DNA of 19,236 nt from JAUWKC01 sp035529895 (GTDB lineage: Bacteria > Planctomycetota > Phycisphaerae > Sedimentisphaerales > Anaerobacaceae): positions 1 through 19,236 of the forward strand of contig DATKVV010000018.1 in NCBI GenBank assembly GCA_035529895.1, given 5' to 3'. Positions 12,705 to 19,236 of the stretch are shown piece by piece (position 1 is the first letter of the stretch; each line of letters begins with the position of its first letter). A program made the position numbers and the translations under genes. The notes under the pieces were generated by a model. It worked only from the letters and a program-made list of their open reading frames with translations, did no database searches and was not told the DNA's origin.

Positions 12705-14548
12705 AGGGTCATCTCACAGAGCGAGAGCTTATTGAATATCAGTTCAAGCTGGCCTCCGAAGGTTTGGCCGAGAGAATGGCGGGCCATCTGCAGGAATGTG
12801 GAAAGTGCCGCGAGTCTCTGGAGCGGCTGAAGCAGAAATTCGCGGCGCTCGATTTGCTCAGAGAAGATTTTGAAGTCTCCGAAGACCTAATTTCACAAGT
12901 GCTGGAGCAGGTTAGCGAACCAGTAAAGAGTAAGGTTGTTTCGTTTCGGAGGCCGGCGTGGATTGGCGCAGCAGCCGCGGTTTTGTTGGTTGGGTCGCTG
13001 CTGCTGGTTGCACAATTGCGGAAAAGCAGCGGGCCGGCCCGCGAATCCGTGAGGGGACCGATTGCACGCCAGGATGTTGCGCAGCCGGCACCTGCGTATA
13101 AGCCATTGCCGATGGAGAGAAAACCTTTCGGTAAAGCAGCAAAAGATGAGGGCAGGGGGGCGGTCGAAGGATTGGCGGGCGTGCGGAAACGGGGGCTTGC
13201 TGAGGAGCAAATACCTGAGCAGCCGCCTTTTGCCCCGGCCAGTGCGATAGAGTTAGTGGTGCTGCCGAGACGGGAGAACGTTCAGATTACGATTTATAAT
13301 TCCGCGGACCTGACGCTGGTTCGGGAGCGGCGGAATCTGACGCTCAAAAAGGGCTGGAACTGGCTGCAGTTTATGTGGGCCAATACGCTGATTGACCCGA
13401 CGTCGCTGCATCTGGAGCCATTGGAGCAGAGGGACAAAATTGATATACAACAGTTAGTGTTCCCTGCGAGGCTGCGGGAGCTTGGCCGCTGGCTCATCCG
13501 GTCGGAGGTCGGCGGCCAGGTGCCTTTCGAGATAACATATTTTACGAGCGGCCTGTCGTGGCGTGCGTTTTATATGGGGACACTTTCGGCGGATGAGCAG
13601 AAGATGAAGCTGCAGGGCTACGTCCGCGTCGCCAACAACAGCGGCGAAGACTATGAGAACGCCCAGACCCGCCTCATCGTCGGCCAGGTCCACATCCTCG
13701 ATGAAATCGCCAAACTGGCGAGGCGGCAGTATCCGTACGGCAGCCCGCTGCCGCGTGCCGCCGGCATTGGAGGACGCGATTACGCCTGGGGACTCAGAGA
13801 GGAGGACCGGGAAAAAGTGCCGCTGCTGGGGGATGAGCTGCTGGTCGGGGGCTTATTTCGGGATGCAAAACGTTTCCACCGCAAGGAGATAAGAAAGGAA
13901 GGGCTGAGCGAGTATTTCCTTTATACGATTGAAGGGACCGAGACGATACCCGATAAGTGGGGCAAAAGACTGTTGTCTTTTGAAGAGGATGAGATCGAGG
14001 TAAAGAGCCTGTATAAGTACGATGAAGAGCGGTACGGACAGCAGACTATAAGATTTGTGTCGTTCGCCAACGACGAGGAGCATAACCTCGGCAAGACGCC
14101 GATTCCGAACGGGGATGTGAAGATTTACGGTTTGGCTGACAGGGAGGGGCATCTGTCATACGTGGGGGGGACGGGCATAAAATATATTCCGGTAGATGAA
14201 GAGGTTGAGCTGAATCTCGGTCCGGCCAGATTAGTCGAGGTGGAGCCGACACTAATGGGCTTCAAAACGGCCAACTATGTGTTTGACCGAAACAAAGACA
14301 TCGCAGGCTGGGACGAGATACGCACGTGGAAGATTGAGATTACCAACACCCGCACGCTGGCGGTGGAGATTGAGATAACTCGCAGCTTCGGCACAGCGTA
14401 CTGGAGCTTGAAGGCCAACATCCCGTACGAGAAGCACGATGTCACCCACGCACGATTCAAGCTGACAGTCGAGCCGAGGAGCAAGCGGACATTCGACTAT
14501 ACGGTGACTACATATCGCGGAGTAAGAGAAGAAGCACTAACAGAATAG
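12701..14548 (+). CDS. Membrane anti-sigma factor fused to a DUF4139-type ectodomain
   Basis: This 615-residue single-pass protein has an N-terminal zinc-finger anti-sigma domain with H29-x3-C33-x2-C36 (GHLQECGKC) that should bind the ECF sigma in the cytoplasm. One transmembrane helix lies at about 86-106 (AWIGAAAAVLLVGSLLLVA). A Pro/Ala/charged linker runs to about 183. A DUF4139-type region with its N-terminal partner then fills 184-615: IELVVLPRRENVQITIYNSADL, the hallmark TSGLSWRAFYMGTL at about 282-295, and NNSGEDYENAQTRL. The ectodomain closely parallels the exported proteins at 15833 and 17198. The 4-bp overlap with the sigma gene and AGGAG before the ATG indicate coupling. An anti-sigma/DUF4139 fusion is unusual. 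The ectodomain is probably the sensor or a scaffold. Confidence 0.88.
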   Translation: MKGHLTERELIEYQFKLASEGLAERMAGHLQECGKCRESLERLKQKFAALDLLREDFEVSEDLISQVLEQVSEPVKSKVVSFRRPAWIGAAAAVLLVGSLLLVAQLRKSSGPARESVRGPIARQDVAQPAPAYKPLPMERKPFGKAAKDEGRGAVEGLAGVRKRGLAEEQIPEQPPFAPASAIELVVLPRRENVQITIYNSADLTLVRERRNLTLKKGWNWLQFMWANTLIDPTSLHLEPLEQRDKIDIQQLVFPARLRELGRWLIRSEVGGQVPFEITYFTSGLSWRAFYMGTLSADEQKMKLQGYVRVANNSGEDYENAQTRLIVGQVHILDEIAKLARRQYPYGSPLPRAAGIGGRDYAWGLREEDREKVPLLGDELLVGGLFRDAKRFHRKEIRKEGLSEYFLYTIEGTETIPDKWGKRLLSFEEDEIEVKSLYKYDEERYGQQTIRFVSFANDEEHNLGKTPIPNGDVKIYGLADREGHLSYVGGTGIKYIPVDEEVELNLGPARLVEVEPTLMGFKTANYVFDRNKDIAGWDEIRTWKIEITNTRTLAVEIEITRSFGTAYWSLKANIPYEKHDVTHARFKLTVEPRSKRTFDYTVTTYRGVREEALTE

Positions 14549-14583
14549 AAAATAGCAAGTGACATTTTTAAGGAGAAACAATC

Positions 14584-15747
14584 ATGAACAGCAAAACAAA
14601 CAAAGTAATTTCAATTGTGCTGTTGCTTATCGGCAGTGGAATCTGTCAGGCCAGGATTAAGTTAGTGGCGCTGCCGGAGCGGGCGGCGACGGTGATTCGC
14701 CTGGACAATCCGCAGGCGACGCTAATCGAAGAAGAGCGGGTGCTGACGCTGCAGCAGGGTCTCAACAAGGTGGACTTTTCCTGGAAGGGCGTCAGCATCG
14801 ACGAGGATTCCATCAGGCTTAGGCCGCTGGACCATCCGGACAAGGTAAAGCTGCTCAGCGTGAGCTATCCGCCGGGCGAGGCCGCTCTGGTCTGGGAGAT
14901 TGCCAGCGACAGCGACTTTGCCGAGACGGTGCGAATCAGCTATCTCCTGCGCAATATCGACCGGCTGATTACGTACAAGGCAATCGCCGACAAGGCCGAG
15001 ACGGCGGTCGATTTGAGCAGCTTTCTGGTGCTGCGCAACTTCTCGGGCGAGGATTTCGACAAGGCCCGGGTGCTGCTGGACTACGGCGAATCCTTCGAGC
15101 AGGGCATCGACCACGAGGAGACCAAGCAGATGCTGTTTCTGGAGAAGGCGAAGGTTCCGATTACGAAGGTCTGGACGTTCGATGCGGCCGCCTTGCCGTG
15201 GGACCCGGAGAAGGTCGAGAACAAGAACGTGGGTATTCCGGTGAGCTATCGGATTGTCAACGACGACAAGAGCAGCCTGGGCGAGTACGCCTTGTGGGGC
15301 GGCAAGGCCCGGCTCTTTCAGGATGACGGGCACGAGAGCACCATCTTTCTGGGCGAGGACGTGACGGGTCTGGTGCCGGTCGGCGAGAAGATGGAGCTGT
15401 ATATAGGCGACAGCCGGGACATCGTGGTGACGCAGCAGAAGATGCGCGAAACGCGAATCAACCTGCAAAAGAACACCAGCGAGCAACCGGTGCTTTTCGA
15501 TACGGACGAGATTATCACGGCCAAGATTGAGAACTTCAAGGACAGTCCTGCGGTTCTTACGATGATTCAGCATATACCGGGTCAGTGGGATATGGAAAAG
15601 TGTACGATGGACGGTAAGAAGGCCCAGTACGAGCGGAAGGATGCGTACACACTGGAGTTCGAGATAAAGCTGCCTGCGCGGAGCGGGTCGGGACCGGCGG
15701 TGAAGAATTTAGAGATGCACTATCACAGGCGAAACGTCAGGCCGTGA
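14584..15747 (+). CDS. Exported DUF4139-related protein, divergent member
   Basis: This 387-residue protein has a signal peptide (cleavage near CQA, residue 23). Its first half aligns with the other members: IKLVALPERAATVIRLDNPQATLIEEERVLTLQQGLNKVDFSWKGVSIDEDSIRL corresponds to the LVTLPTRDTVQLTIYNSADLTLVRE region. The WRAFYMG hallmark is replaced by LITYKAIAD, but NFSGEDFDKARVLLD keeps the NNSGEDYENAQTRL position. It is shorter and has no variable mid-loop. The Cys of the signal sequence is not in a convincing lipobox. AAGGAG precedes the start and the gap to the fusion gene is 35 bp, so it is in the same operon. It is presumed periplasmic; function unknown. Confidence 0.8.
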   Translation: MNSKTNKVISIVLLLIGSGICQARIKLVALPERAATVIRLDNPQATLIEEERVLTLQQGLNKVDFSWKGVSIDEDSIRLRPLDHPDKVKLLSVSYPPGEAALVWEIASDSDFAETVRISYLLRNIDRLITYKAIADKAETAVDLSSFLVLRNFSGEDFDKARVLLDYGESFEQGIDHEETKQMLFLEKAKVPITKVWTFDAAALPWDPEKVENKNVGIPVSYRIVNDDKSSLGEYALWGGKARLFQDDGHESTIFLGEDVTGLVPVGEKMELYIGDSRDIVVTQQKMRETRINLQKNTSEQPVLFDTDEIITAKIENFKDSPAVLTMIQHIPGQWDMEKCTMDGKKAQYERKDAYTLEFEIKLPARSGSGPAVKNLEMHYHRRNVRP

Positions 15748-15760
15748 CAAGACGGCTAAA

Positions 15761-15778
15761 GCGGCAGATTCCTGCCGC
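15761..15778 (+). other. Intercistronic hairpin
   Basis: GCGGCAG (15761-15767) and CTGCCGC (15772-15778) form a 7-bp stem with a 4-nt loop between two operon genes. No T-run follows. It could tune relative expression or mRNA stability of the downstream paralogues rather than end transcription. Confidence 0.5.
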
Positions 15779-15832
15779 CTATGCGCGCCAGCACAAGTTT
15801 GGCAGGAATGAAAGTGAATAAGGAGCAGCAAA

Positions 15833-17176
15833 ATGAAACGCATATTAATATTATTGACAGCCGTTGCGATGGCCAGCGTCAGCCATGGCAAGGTGGATTT
15901 GGTGACGCTGCCCACGCGGGATACGGTGCAGCTTACGATATATAACTCTGCGGATTTGACCCTGGTGCGGGAGAGCAGGGCGCTTACGCTCAAAGAAGGC
16001 AGGAACAAACTGCAGTTTTCCTGGGCCAACACACTTATTGACCCGACGAGCCTGGAGATGCTGCCAAAAGCCAATGCGGACAAGATTAACATTGCGGACC
16101 TGACGTATCCGCCGAGGGCACGAAACCTCGGCTTGTGGAACATCGATAGTGCCGTAAGCGGAAAAGTGCCAGTGGAAATTAGCTATCTGACCAGCGGCTT
16201 GTCGTGGCGTGCGTTTTATATGGGCACGTTGACAGAGGATGAAAAGACGATGCGCTTGCAGGGCTATGTTCGAGCGACCAACAACAGCGGGGAGGATTAT
16301 GAGAACGCACAGACCCGGCTGATTGTGGGCAAGGTGCATATCCTTGACGAAATCGCGGAGCTTGCCCGTCGGCAATATCCTTACGGCCGACCGGCGGAAG
16401 TGGTTATTTTTGACGAGCAGGCGAGGGGCCGGGCGAGGGAGGAAAGGAAAGTGTTTGACCAAATCGACCGTGTCCCAGTTCAGGCCGGTATGCCCCTCAG
16501 GCCCAAGAAAATCAGGAAAGAAGGTCTTAGCGAGTATTTTCTCTATACGATTGAGGGGACTGAGACGATACCGACCGGGTGGTCAAAGCGGCTGCTGAGT
16601 TTTGATAAAAGTGAAGTGCCGGTTGTGAATCTGTACAAGTATGAAGAAGAGCGGTATGGCAATTCGGTTGTTCGCTATTTGAGTTTCAAGAACGATAAGA
16701 AACATAAGCTGGGCGAGACGCCCATCCCCGGCGGCGTGCTGAAGGTCTATAGAACGGTTGACGAAAACGAGCATTTGTCGTACGCGGGCCAGTCGGCGTT
16801 CAAGTACATCCCCGTGGATGAAGATGTGGAGCTGAATCTTGGCGTGGTTGCCGACGTGGTCGTTGAGCCGAAGCTGATGGACTTCAAGACGGAGAACTAC
16901 AGGTTTGACCGGCGGAGAAACATTGCGGGCTGGGATGAGGTGCGCAAGTTCAGGATTGAGGTCAAAAACACGCGCGACCTGGGACTGAAGGTGGAGATTC
17001 AGCGCAATTTTCCGACCACCCACTGGGACCTTGATACCAGCCAGAAGTACGAAGGAGTGGATAAGGACACGGTGAAGTTCACCCTGGAGCTTGGGCCGAG
17101 GTCGAAGGCGGAGTTTGAGTATCTGCTGAGGACGTATCACGGGGTCCGTGAGGAGGACTGGCGGCCGCGTGATTAG
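15833..17176 (+). CDS. Exported DUF4139-type protein, paralogue 1
   Basis: This 447-residue protein has a signal peptide (residues 1-19, MKRILILLTAVAMASVSHG). A mature N-terminal beta domain follows (KVDLVTLPTRDTVQLTIYNSADLTLVRES). The hallmark YLTSGLSWRAFYMGTL is at 118-133, then NNSGEDYENAQTRL at 150-163. A divergent loop at about 187-226 comes before the conserved KEGLSEYFLYTIEGTETIP. The C-terminal part ends FEYLLRTYHGVREED. No transmembrane helix or sorting tail follows. It is homologous along its length to the sensor ectodomain at 12701 and nearly identical in large blocks to the next gene. AAGGAG precedes the ATG. The gap after the previous gene (85 bp) contains a hairpin. Probably periplasmic or surface associated. 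Confidence 0.88.
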   Translation: MKRILILLTAVAMASVSHGKVDLVTLPTRDTVQLTIYNSADLTLVRESRALTLKEGRNKLQFSWANTLIDPTSLEMLPKANADKINIADLTYPPRARNLGLWNIDSAVSGKVPVEISYLTSGLSWRAFYMGTLTEDEKTMRLQGYVRATNNSGEDYENAQTRLIVGKVHILDEIAELARRQYPYGRPAEVVIFDEQARGRAREERKVFDQIDRVPVQAGMPLRPKKIRKEGLSEYFLYTIEGTETIPTGWSKRLLSFDKSEVPVVNLYKYEEERYGNSVVRYLSFKNDKKHKLGETPIPGGVLKVYRTVDENEHLSYAGQSAFKYIPVDEDVELNLGVVADVVVEPKLMDFKTENYRFDRRRNIAGWDEVRKFRIEVKNTRDLGLKVEIQRNFPTTHWDLDTSQKYEGVDKDTVKFTLELGPRSKAEFEYLLRTYHGVREEDWRPRD

Positions 17177-17197
17177 TCTGTGCGAAAGGACCTTGAA

Positions 17198-18538
17198 ATG
17201 AAACGCATATTCATATTATTGATGACCGTTGCGATGGCCAGCGTCACCTATGGGAAGGTGGATTTGGTGACGCTGCCTTCGCGGGATACGGTGCAGCTTA
17301 CGATATATAACTCTGCGGATTTGACCCTGGTGCGTGAGAGCAGGGCGCTTACGCTCAAGGAAGGCAGGAATGCGCTGCAGTTTTCGTGGGAAAATACGCT
17401 CATTGACCCGACGAGCCTGGAGATGCTGCCAAAGGCGAACGCGGACAAGATTAACATTGCGGACCTGACCTATCCGCCGAGAGTGAGCAACCTCGGCATT
17501 TGGAACGTCAACAGCCGGGCGAGCGGCCAAGTCCCCGTCGAAATCAGTTACCTGACCAGCGGACTTTCGTGGCGGGCCTTTTATATGGGCACGTTGACAG
17601 AAGATGAAAAGACAATGCGCCTGCAGGGCTATGTGCGAGCGACCAACAACAGCGGGGAGGATTATGAGAACGCACAGACCCGACTGATTGTGGGCAAGGT
17701 GCATATCCTTGACCAAATCGCGGAGCTTGCCCGTCGGCAGTATCCGTATGGCAGACCGGGGGAATATATTCCGGAACAGGCAGAGCAAGGAAGGTATCCC
17801 AAGGTTTGGCGTGAGATCAGCAGTAAGCGAGAGATGATGTCTCTGTCAGAACTGAAGTCGAAGGAAATCAAGAAAGAGGGGCTTAGCGAGTATTTTCTTT
17901 ATACGATTGAGGGAACGGAGACGATACCGACGGGCTGGTCGAAGCGGCTGCTCAGCTTCGACGTTGATAAGGTGCCGGTTGTGAATCTTTATAAGTATGA
18001 AGAAGAGCGGTACGGCAATTCGGTCGTACGTTATCTGAGTTTCAAGAACGATAAGAAACATAAGCTTGGCGAGACACCCATCCCCGGCGGCGTGCTGAAG
18101 GTCTATAGAACGGTTGACGAAAACGAGCATTTGTCCTATGCGGGCCAGTCGGCGTTCAAGTACATTCCCGTGGATGAAGATGTGGAGCTGAATCTTGGCG
18201 CGGTTGCCGACGTGGTCGTTGAGCCGAAGCTAATGGACTTCAAGACCGAGAACTACCGCTTTGACCACAAGGGCAACATCTCGGGCTGGGACGAGATTAG
18301 AACATTCAAAATCGAGGTCAAGAACACACGCGATATCGCAGTCAAAGTTGAAATCAAGCGCAATTTTGGCACGCAATATTGGAACCTCAAGAAGAGCGGC
18401 GATTTCGGCGACTTTGAAAAGGTGGACTTTCGTACGGTGAAGTTCACACTGGTTCTGGAACCGAGGTCAGCCAAAAAATTTGAATATGTCCTCCGTACCT
18501 ACCACGGCAGCAGGGAAGAAGATCGGGGCAAAGATTAA
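17198..18538 (+). CDS. Exported DUF4139-type protein, paralogue 2
   Basis: This 446-residue protein has a signal peptide MKRIFILLMTVAMASVTYG aligned to that of paralogue 1. The ATG at 17198 is chosen over an in-frame GTG at 17180 because GAAAGGA (17184-17190) sits 7 bp before it. Residues 20-95 differ from paralogue 1 at only three positions, and the blocks around WRAFYMGTL and KVYRTVDENEHLSYAG are also almost unchanged. The loop at about 188-222 (GEYIPEQAEQ...SELKS) and the C-terminal 80 residues have diverged. This is a recent tandem duplication or a product of gene conversion. Last gene of the operon; a hairpin follows 22 bp after the stop. Confidence 0.88.
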   Translation: MKRIFILLMTVAMASVTYGKVDLVTLPSRDTVQLTIYNSADLTLVRESRALTLKEGRNALQFSWENTLIDPTSLEMLPKANADKINIADLTYPPRVSNLGIWNVNSRASGQVPVEISYLTSGLSWRAFYMGTLTEDEKTMRLQGYVRATNNSGEDYENAQTRLIVGKVHILDQIAELARRQYPYGRPGEYIPEQAEQGRYPKVWREISSKREMMSLSELKSKEIKKEGLSEYFLYTIEGTETIPTGWSKRLLSFDVDKVPVVNLYKYEEERYGNSVVRYLSFKNDKKHKLGETPIPGGVLKVYRTVDENEHLSYAGQSAFKYIPVDEDVELNLGAVADVVVEPKLMDFKTENYRFDHKGNISGWDEIRTFKIEVKNTRDIAVKVEIKRNFGTQYWNLKKSGDFGDFEKVDFRTVKFTLVLEPRSAKKFEYVLRTYHGSREEDRGKD

Positions 18539-18559
18539 CCCCAATACGCGGTTTTGAAA

Positions 18560-18577
18560 AGGACCGCCGTCGGTCCT
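18560..18577 (+). terminator. Hairpin after the DUF4139 operon
   Basis: AGGACCG (18560-18566) and CGGTCCT (18571-18577) form a 7-bp stem with a CCGT loop, 22 bp after the last stop. The following TGATACTTTG is only weakly T-rich, so intrinsic termination is uncertain. Confidence 0.45.
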
Positions 18578-18688
18578 GATACTTTGCTTGCCTTATATCT
18601 CTCAAGCCGCATCTTACGAATATGCCACGAGGCTCAAAGTCGGCCCGTTTTTCAAAGTACCGGGCCTCAATGTGCGCGTAGATTATTG

Positions 18689-18717
18689 TTGACAAAACCG
18701 CCCTGTGCCGTTAAATT
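18689..18717 (+). promoter_or_regulatory. Sigma70-type promoter for the isomerase gene
   Basis: A perfect -35 TTGACA (18689-18694), a 17-bp spacer and -10 TAAATT (18712-18717). The leader of about 100 nt before the ATG at 18822 has no obvious riboswitch fold by eye. Confidence 0.65.
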
Positions 18718-18821
18718 GCCGAGACAACCTATGAAGAATAGAAGTGCCGGCAGCATAGAAGCCGCTCAGCGATACCTTAATGAAAAAGAGAAAGGTCGAC
18801 ACAATTTAAGGAGACATAGTA

Positions 18822-19236
18822 ATGGCAGGAAAGGTTGAACCCAAGCACTTGCCGAATATAAGGAAAGCAACGCCAAAGGCCCCCGTTATCGGGGTTTTTG
18901 CCACCAGCGACCCGCGTATCGGCAAAGAGGACTGGCAGCGTTGTCAGAATATCGCGAAAATGGCCGCTGATTGTATAAGCGGCGCTGTGGTTTTGCCTGA
19001 TAAGACGCCGGTGGAGGTGGTTTATTCTACTGTGCTGGTGGATAGCGAAGCCGGGGCCGACATCGTCTCGCAGCAGTTTCGCAAGGCCGGCGTCGATATC
19101 CTGGTGTGCGTGCCGGACACCTGGGCTTTCCCTCAGCTTACCACCATATCGCTGCTGCAGCAGTTTCCGCCCAACACGCCCCTCAATATTACGTGCGGCA
19201 ACAGCGGGCCGAGGCCGGGCGTTGTCTATGCCCACG
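18822..19236 (+). CDS. L-fucose isomerase-like protein (5' part only)
   Basis: The first 138 codons of a longer gene are seen; the rest is outside the window. The product, starting MAGKVEPKHLPNIRKATPKAPVIGVFATSDPRIG, has the N-terminal domain layout of the FucI/AraA sugar isomerase superfamily. A Rossmann-like strand (VIGVFATSDP) leads into a long helix (RCQNIAKMAADCI), then VDILVCVPDTWAFPQ and the block CGNSGPRPGVVYAH, which parallels the NGTERPGAVYLA region of E. coli FucI. Such enzymes interconvert aldoses and ketoses with a metal. The sugar cannot be told from this part. AAGGAG at 18808-18813 supports the start. It has its own promoter, separate from the DUF4139 operon. Confidence 0.8.
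   Translation, partial: MAGKVEPKHLPNIRKATPKAPVIGVFATSDPRIGKEDWQRCQNIAKMAADCISGAVVLPDKTPVEVVYSTVLVDSEAGADIVSQQFRKAGVDILVCVPDTWAFPQLTTISLLQQFPPNTPLNITCGNSGPRPGVVYAH

Noticed and set aside
14722..15573. Minus-strand frame of 283 residues
   Set aside because: It is antisense to the DUF4139 gene at 14584, rich in Leu/Arg/His as expected for a shadow of GC-rich coding DNA, with no start signals.
14584..15747. Lipoprotein signal in the divergent DUF4139 protein
   Set aside because: The residues before the Cys (GSGIC) do not fit a lipobox; a signal peptidase I site after CQA is more likely.
18554..18838. 94-residue plus-strand frame between the operon and the isomerase
   Set aside because: It has no ribosome site, overlaps the isomerase start and covers a clear promoter and a hairpin.

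Overview
The window looks like a chromosome segment from a planctomycete, most likely of the Phycisphaerae type. This is an inference. It rests on secreted proteins ending in a short PEP-CTERM sorting tail, a subtilase fused to DUF11-like and beta-helix modules, a URO-D-like protein, an ECF sigma/anti-sigma pair, and many palindromic intergenic repeats. No rRNA or tRNA gene was seen to fix the taxonomy.

Layout. (1) Positions 1-6220 are all on the minus strand. They hold a large secreted subtilisin-like protease (3' end outside the window) preceded by a PEP-CTERM protein with a BsuPI-like domain, a truncated secreted-protein gene, two overlapping PEP-CTERM paralogues, and a flavin reductase-like gene. 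The BsuPI gene and the PEP-CTERM pair are each headed by a near-identical 311-313 bp leader cassette. Each cassette carries a sigma70 promoter and a possible 8-codon upstream ORF. (2) 6221-6525 is a divergent intergenic region with a 26-bp tandem repeat. (3) 6526-9735 holds housekeeping genes: proC, a ferredoxin, the small SRP RNA, a truncated four-helix-bundle gene and dnaX. The dnaX gene contains an in-frame A9G slippery site with a quick -1 stop. (4) 9813-11953 holds a small unknown gene, a 0.7-kb array in which the start of the next gene recurs as degenerate copies joined to palindromic repeats, and a URO-D superfamily gene. (5) 12114-18538 is the most striking block. An ECF sigma factor overlaps by 4 bp a membrane-spanning protein that fuses a zinc-finger anti-sigma domain to a DUF4139-type ectodomain. 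Three exported DUF4139-type proteins follow on the same strand. (6) 18822 to the end is the start of an L-fucose isomerase-like gene behind its own TTGACA promoter.

How the genes may work together. The sigma block has the architecture of a cell-surface signalling operon: cytoplasmic sigma factor, cytoplasmic zinc finger, one transmembrane helix, then an ectodomain homologous to the exported proteins encoded downstream. This suggests that the exported paralogues assemble with, or are monitored by, the sensor. No function is known to me for such an arrangement and it is my main candidate for an undescribed system. The second candidate is the protease/BsuPI pair, which may be a secreted protease with a surface-sorted inhibitor. 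The third is the duplicated leader cassette that drives unrelated PEP-CTERM cargo.
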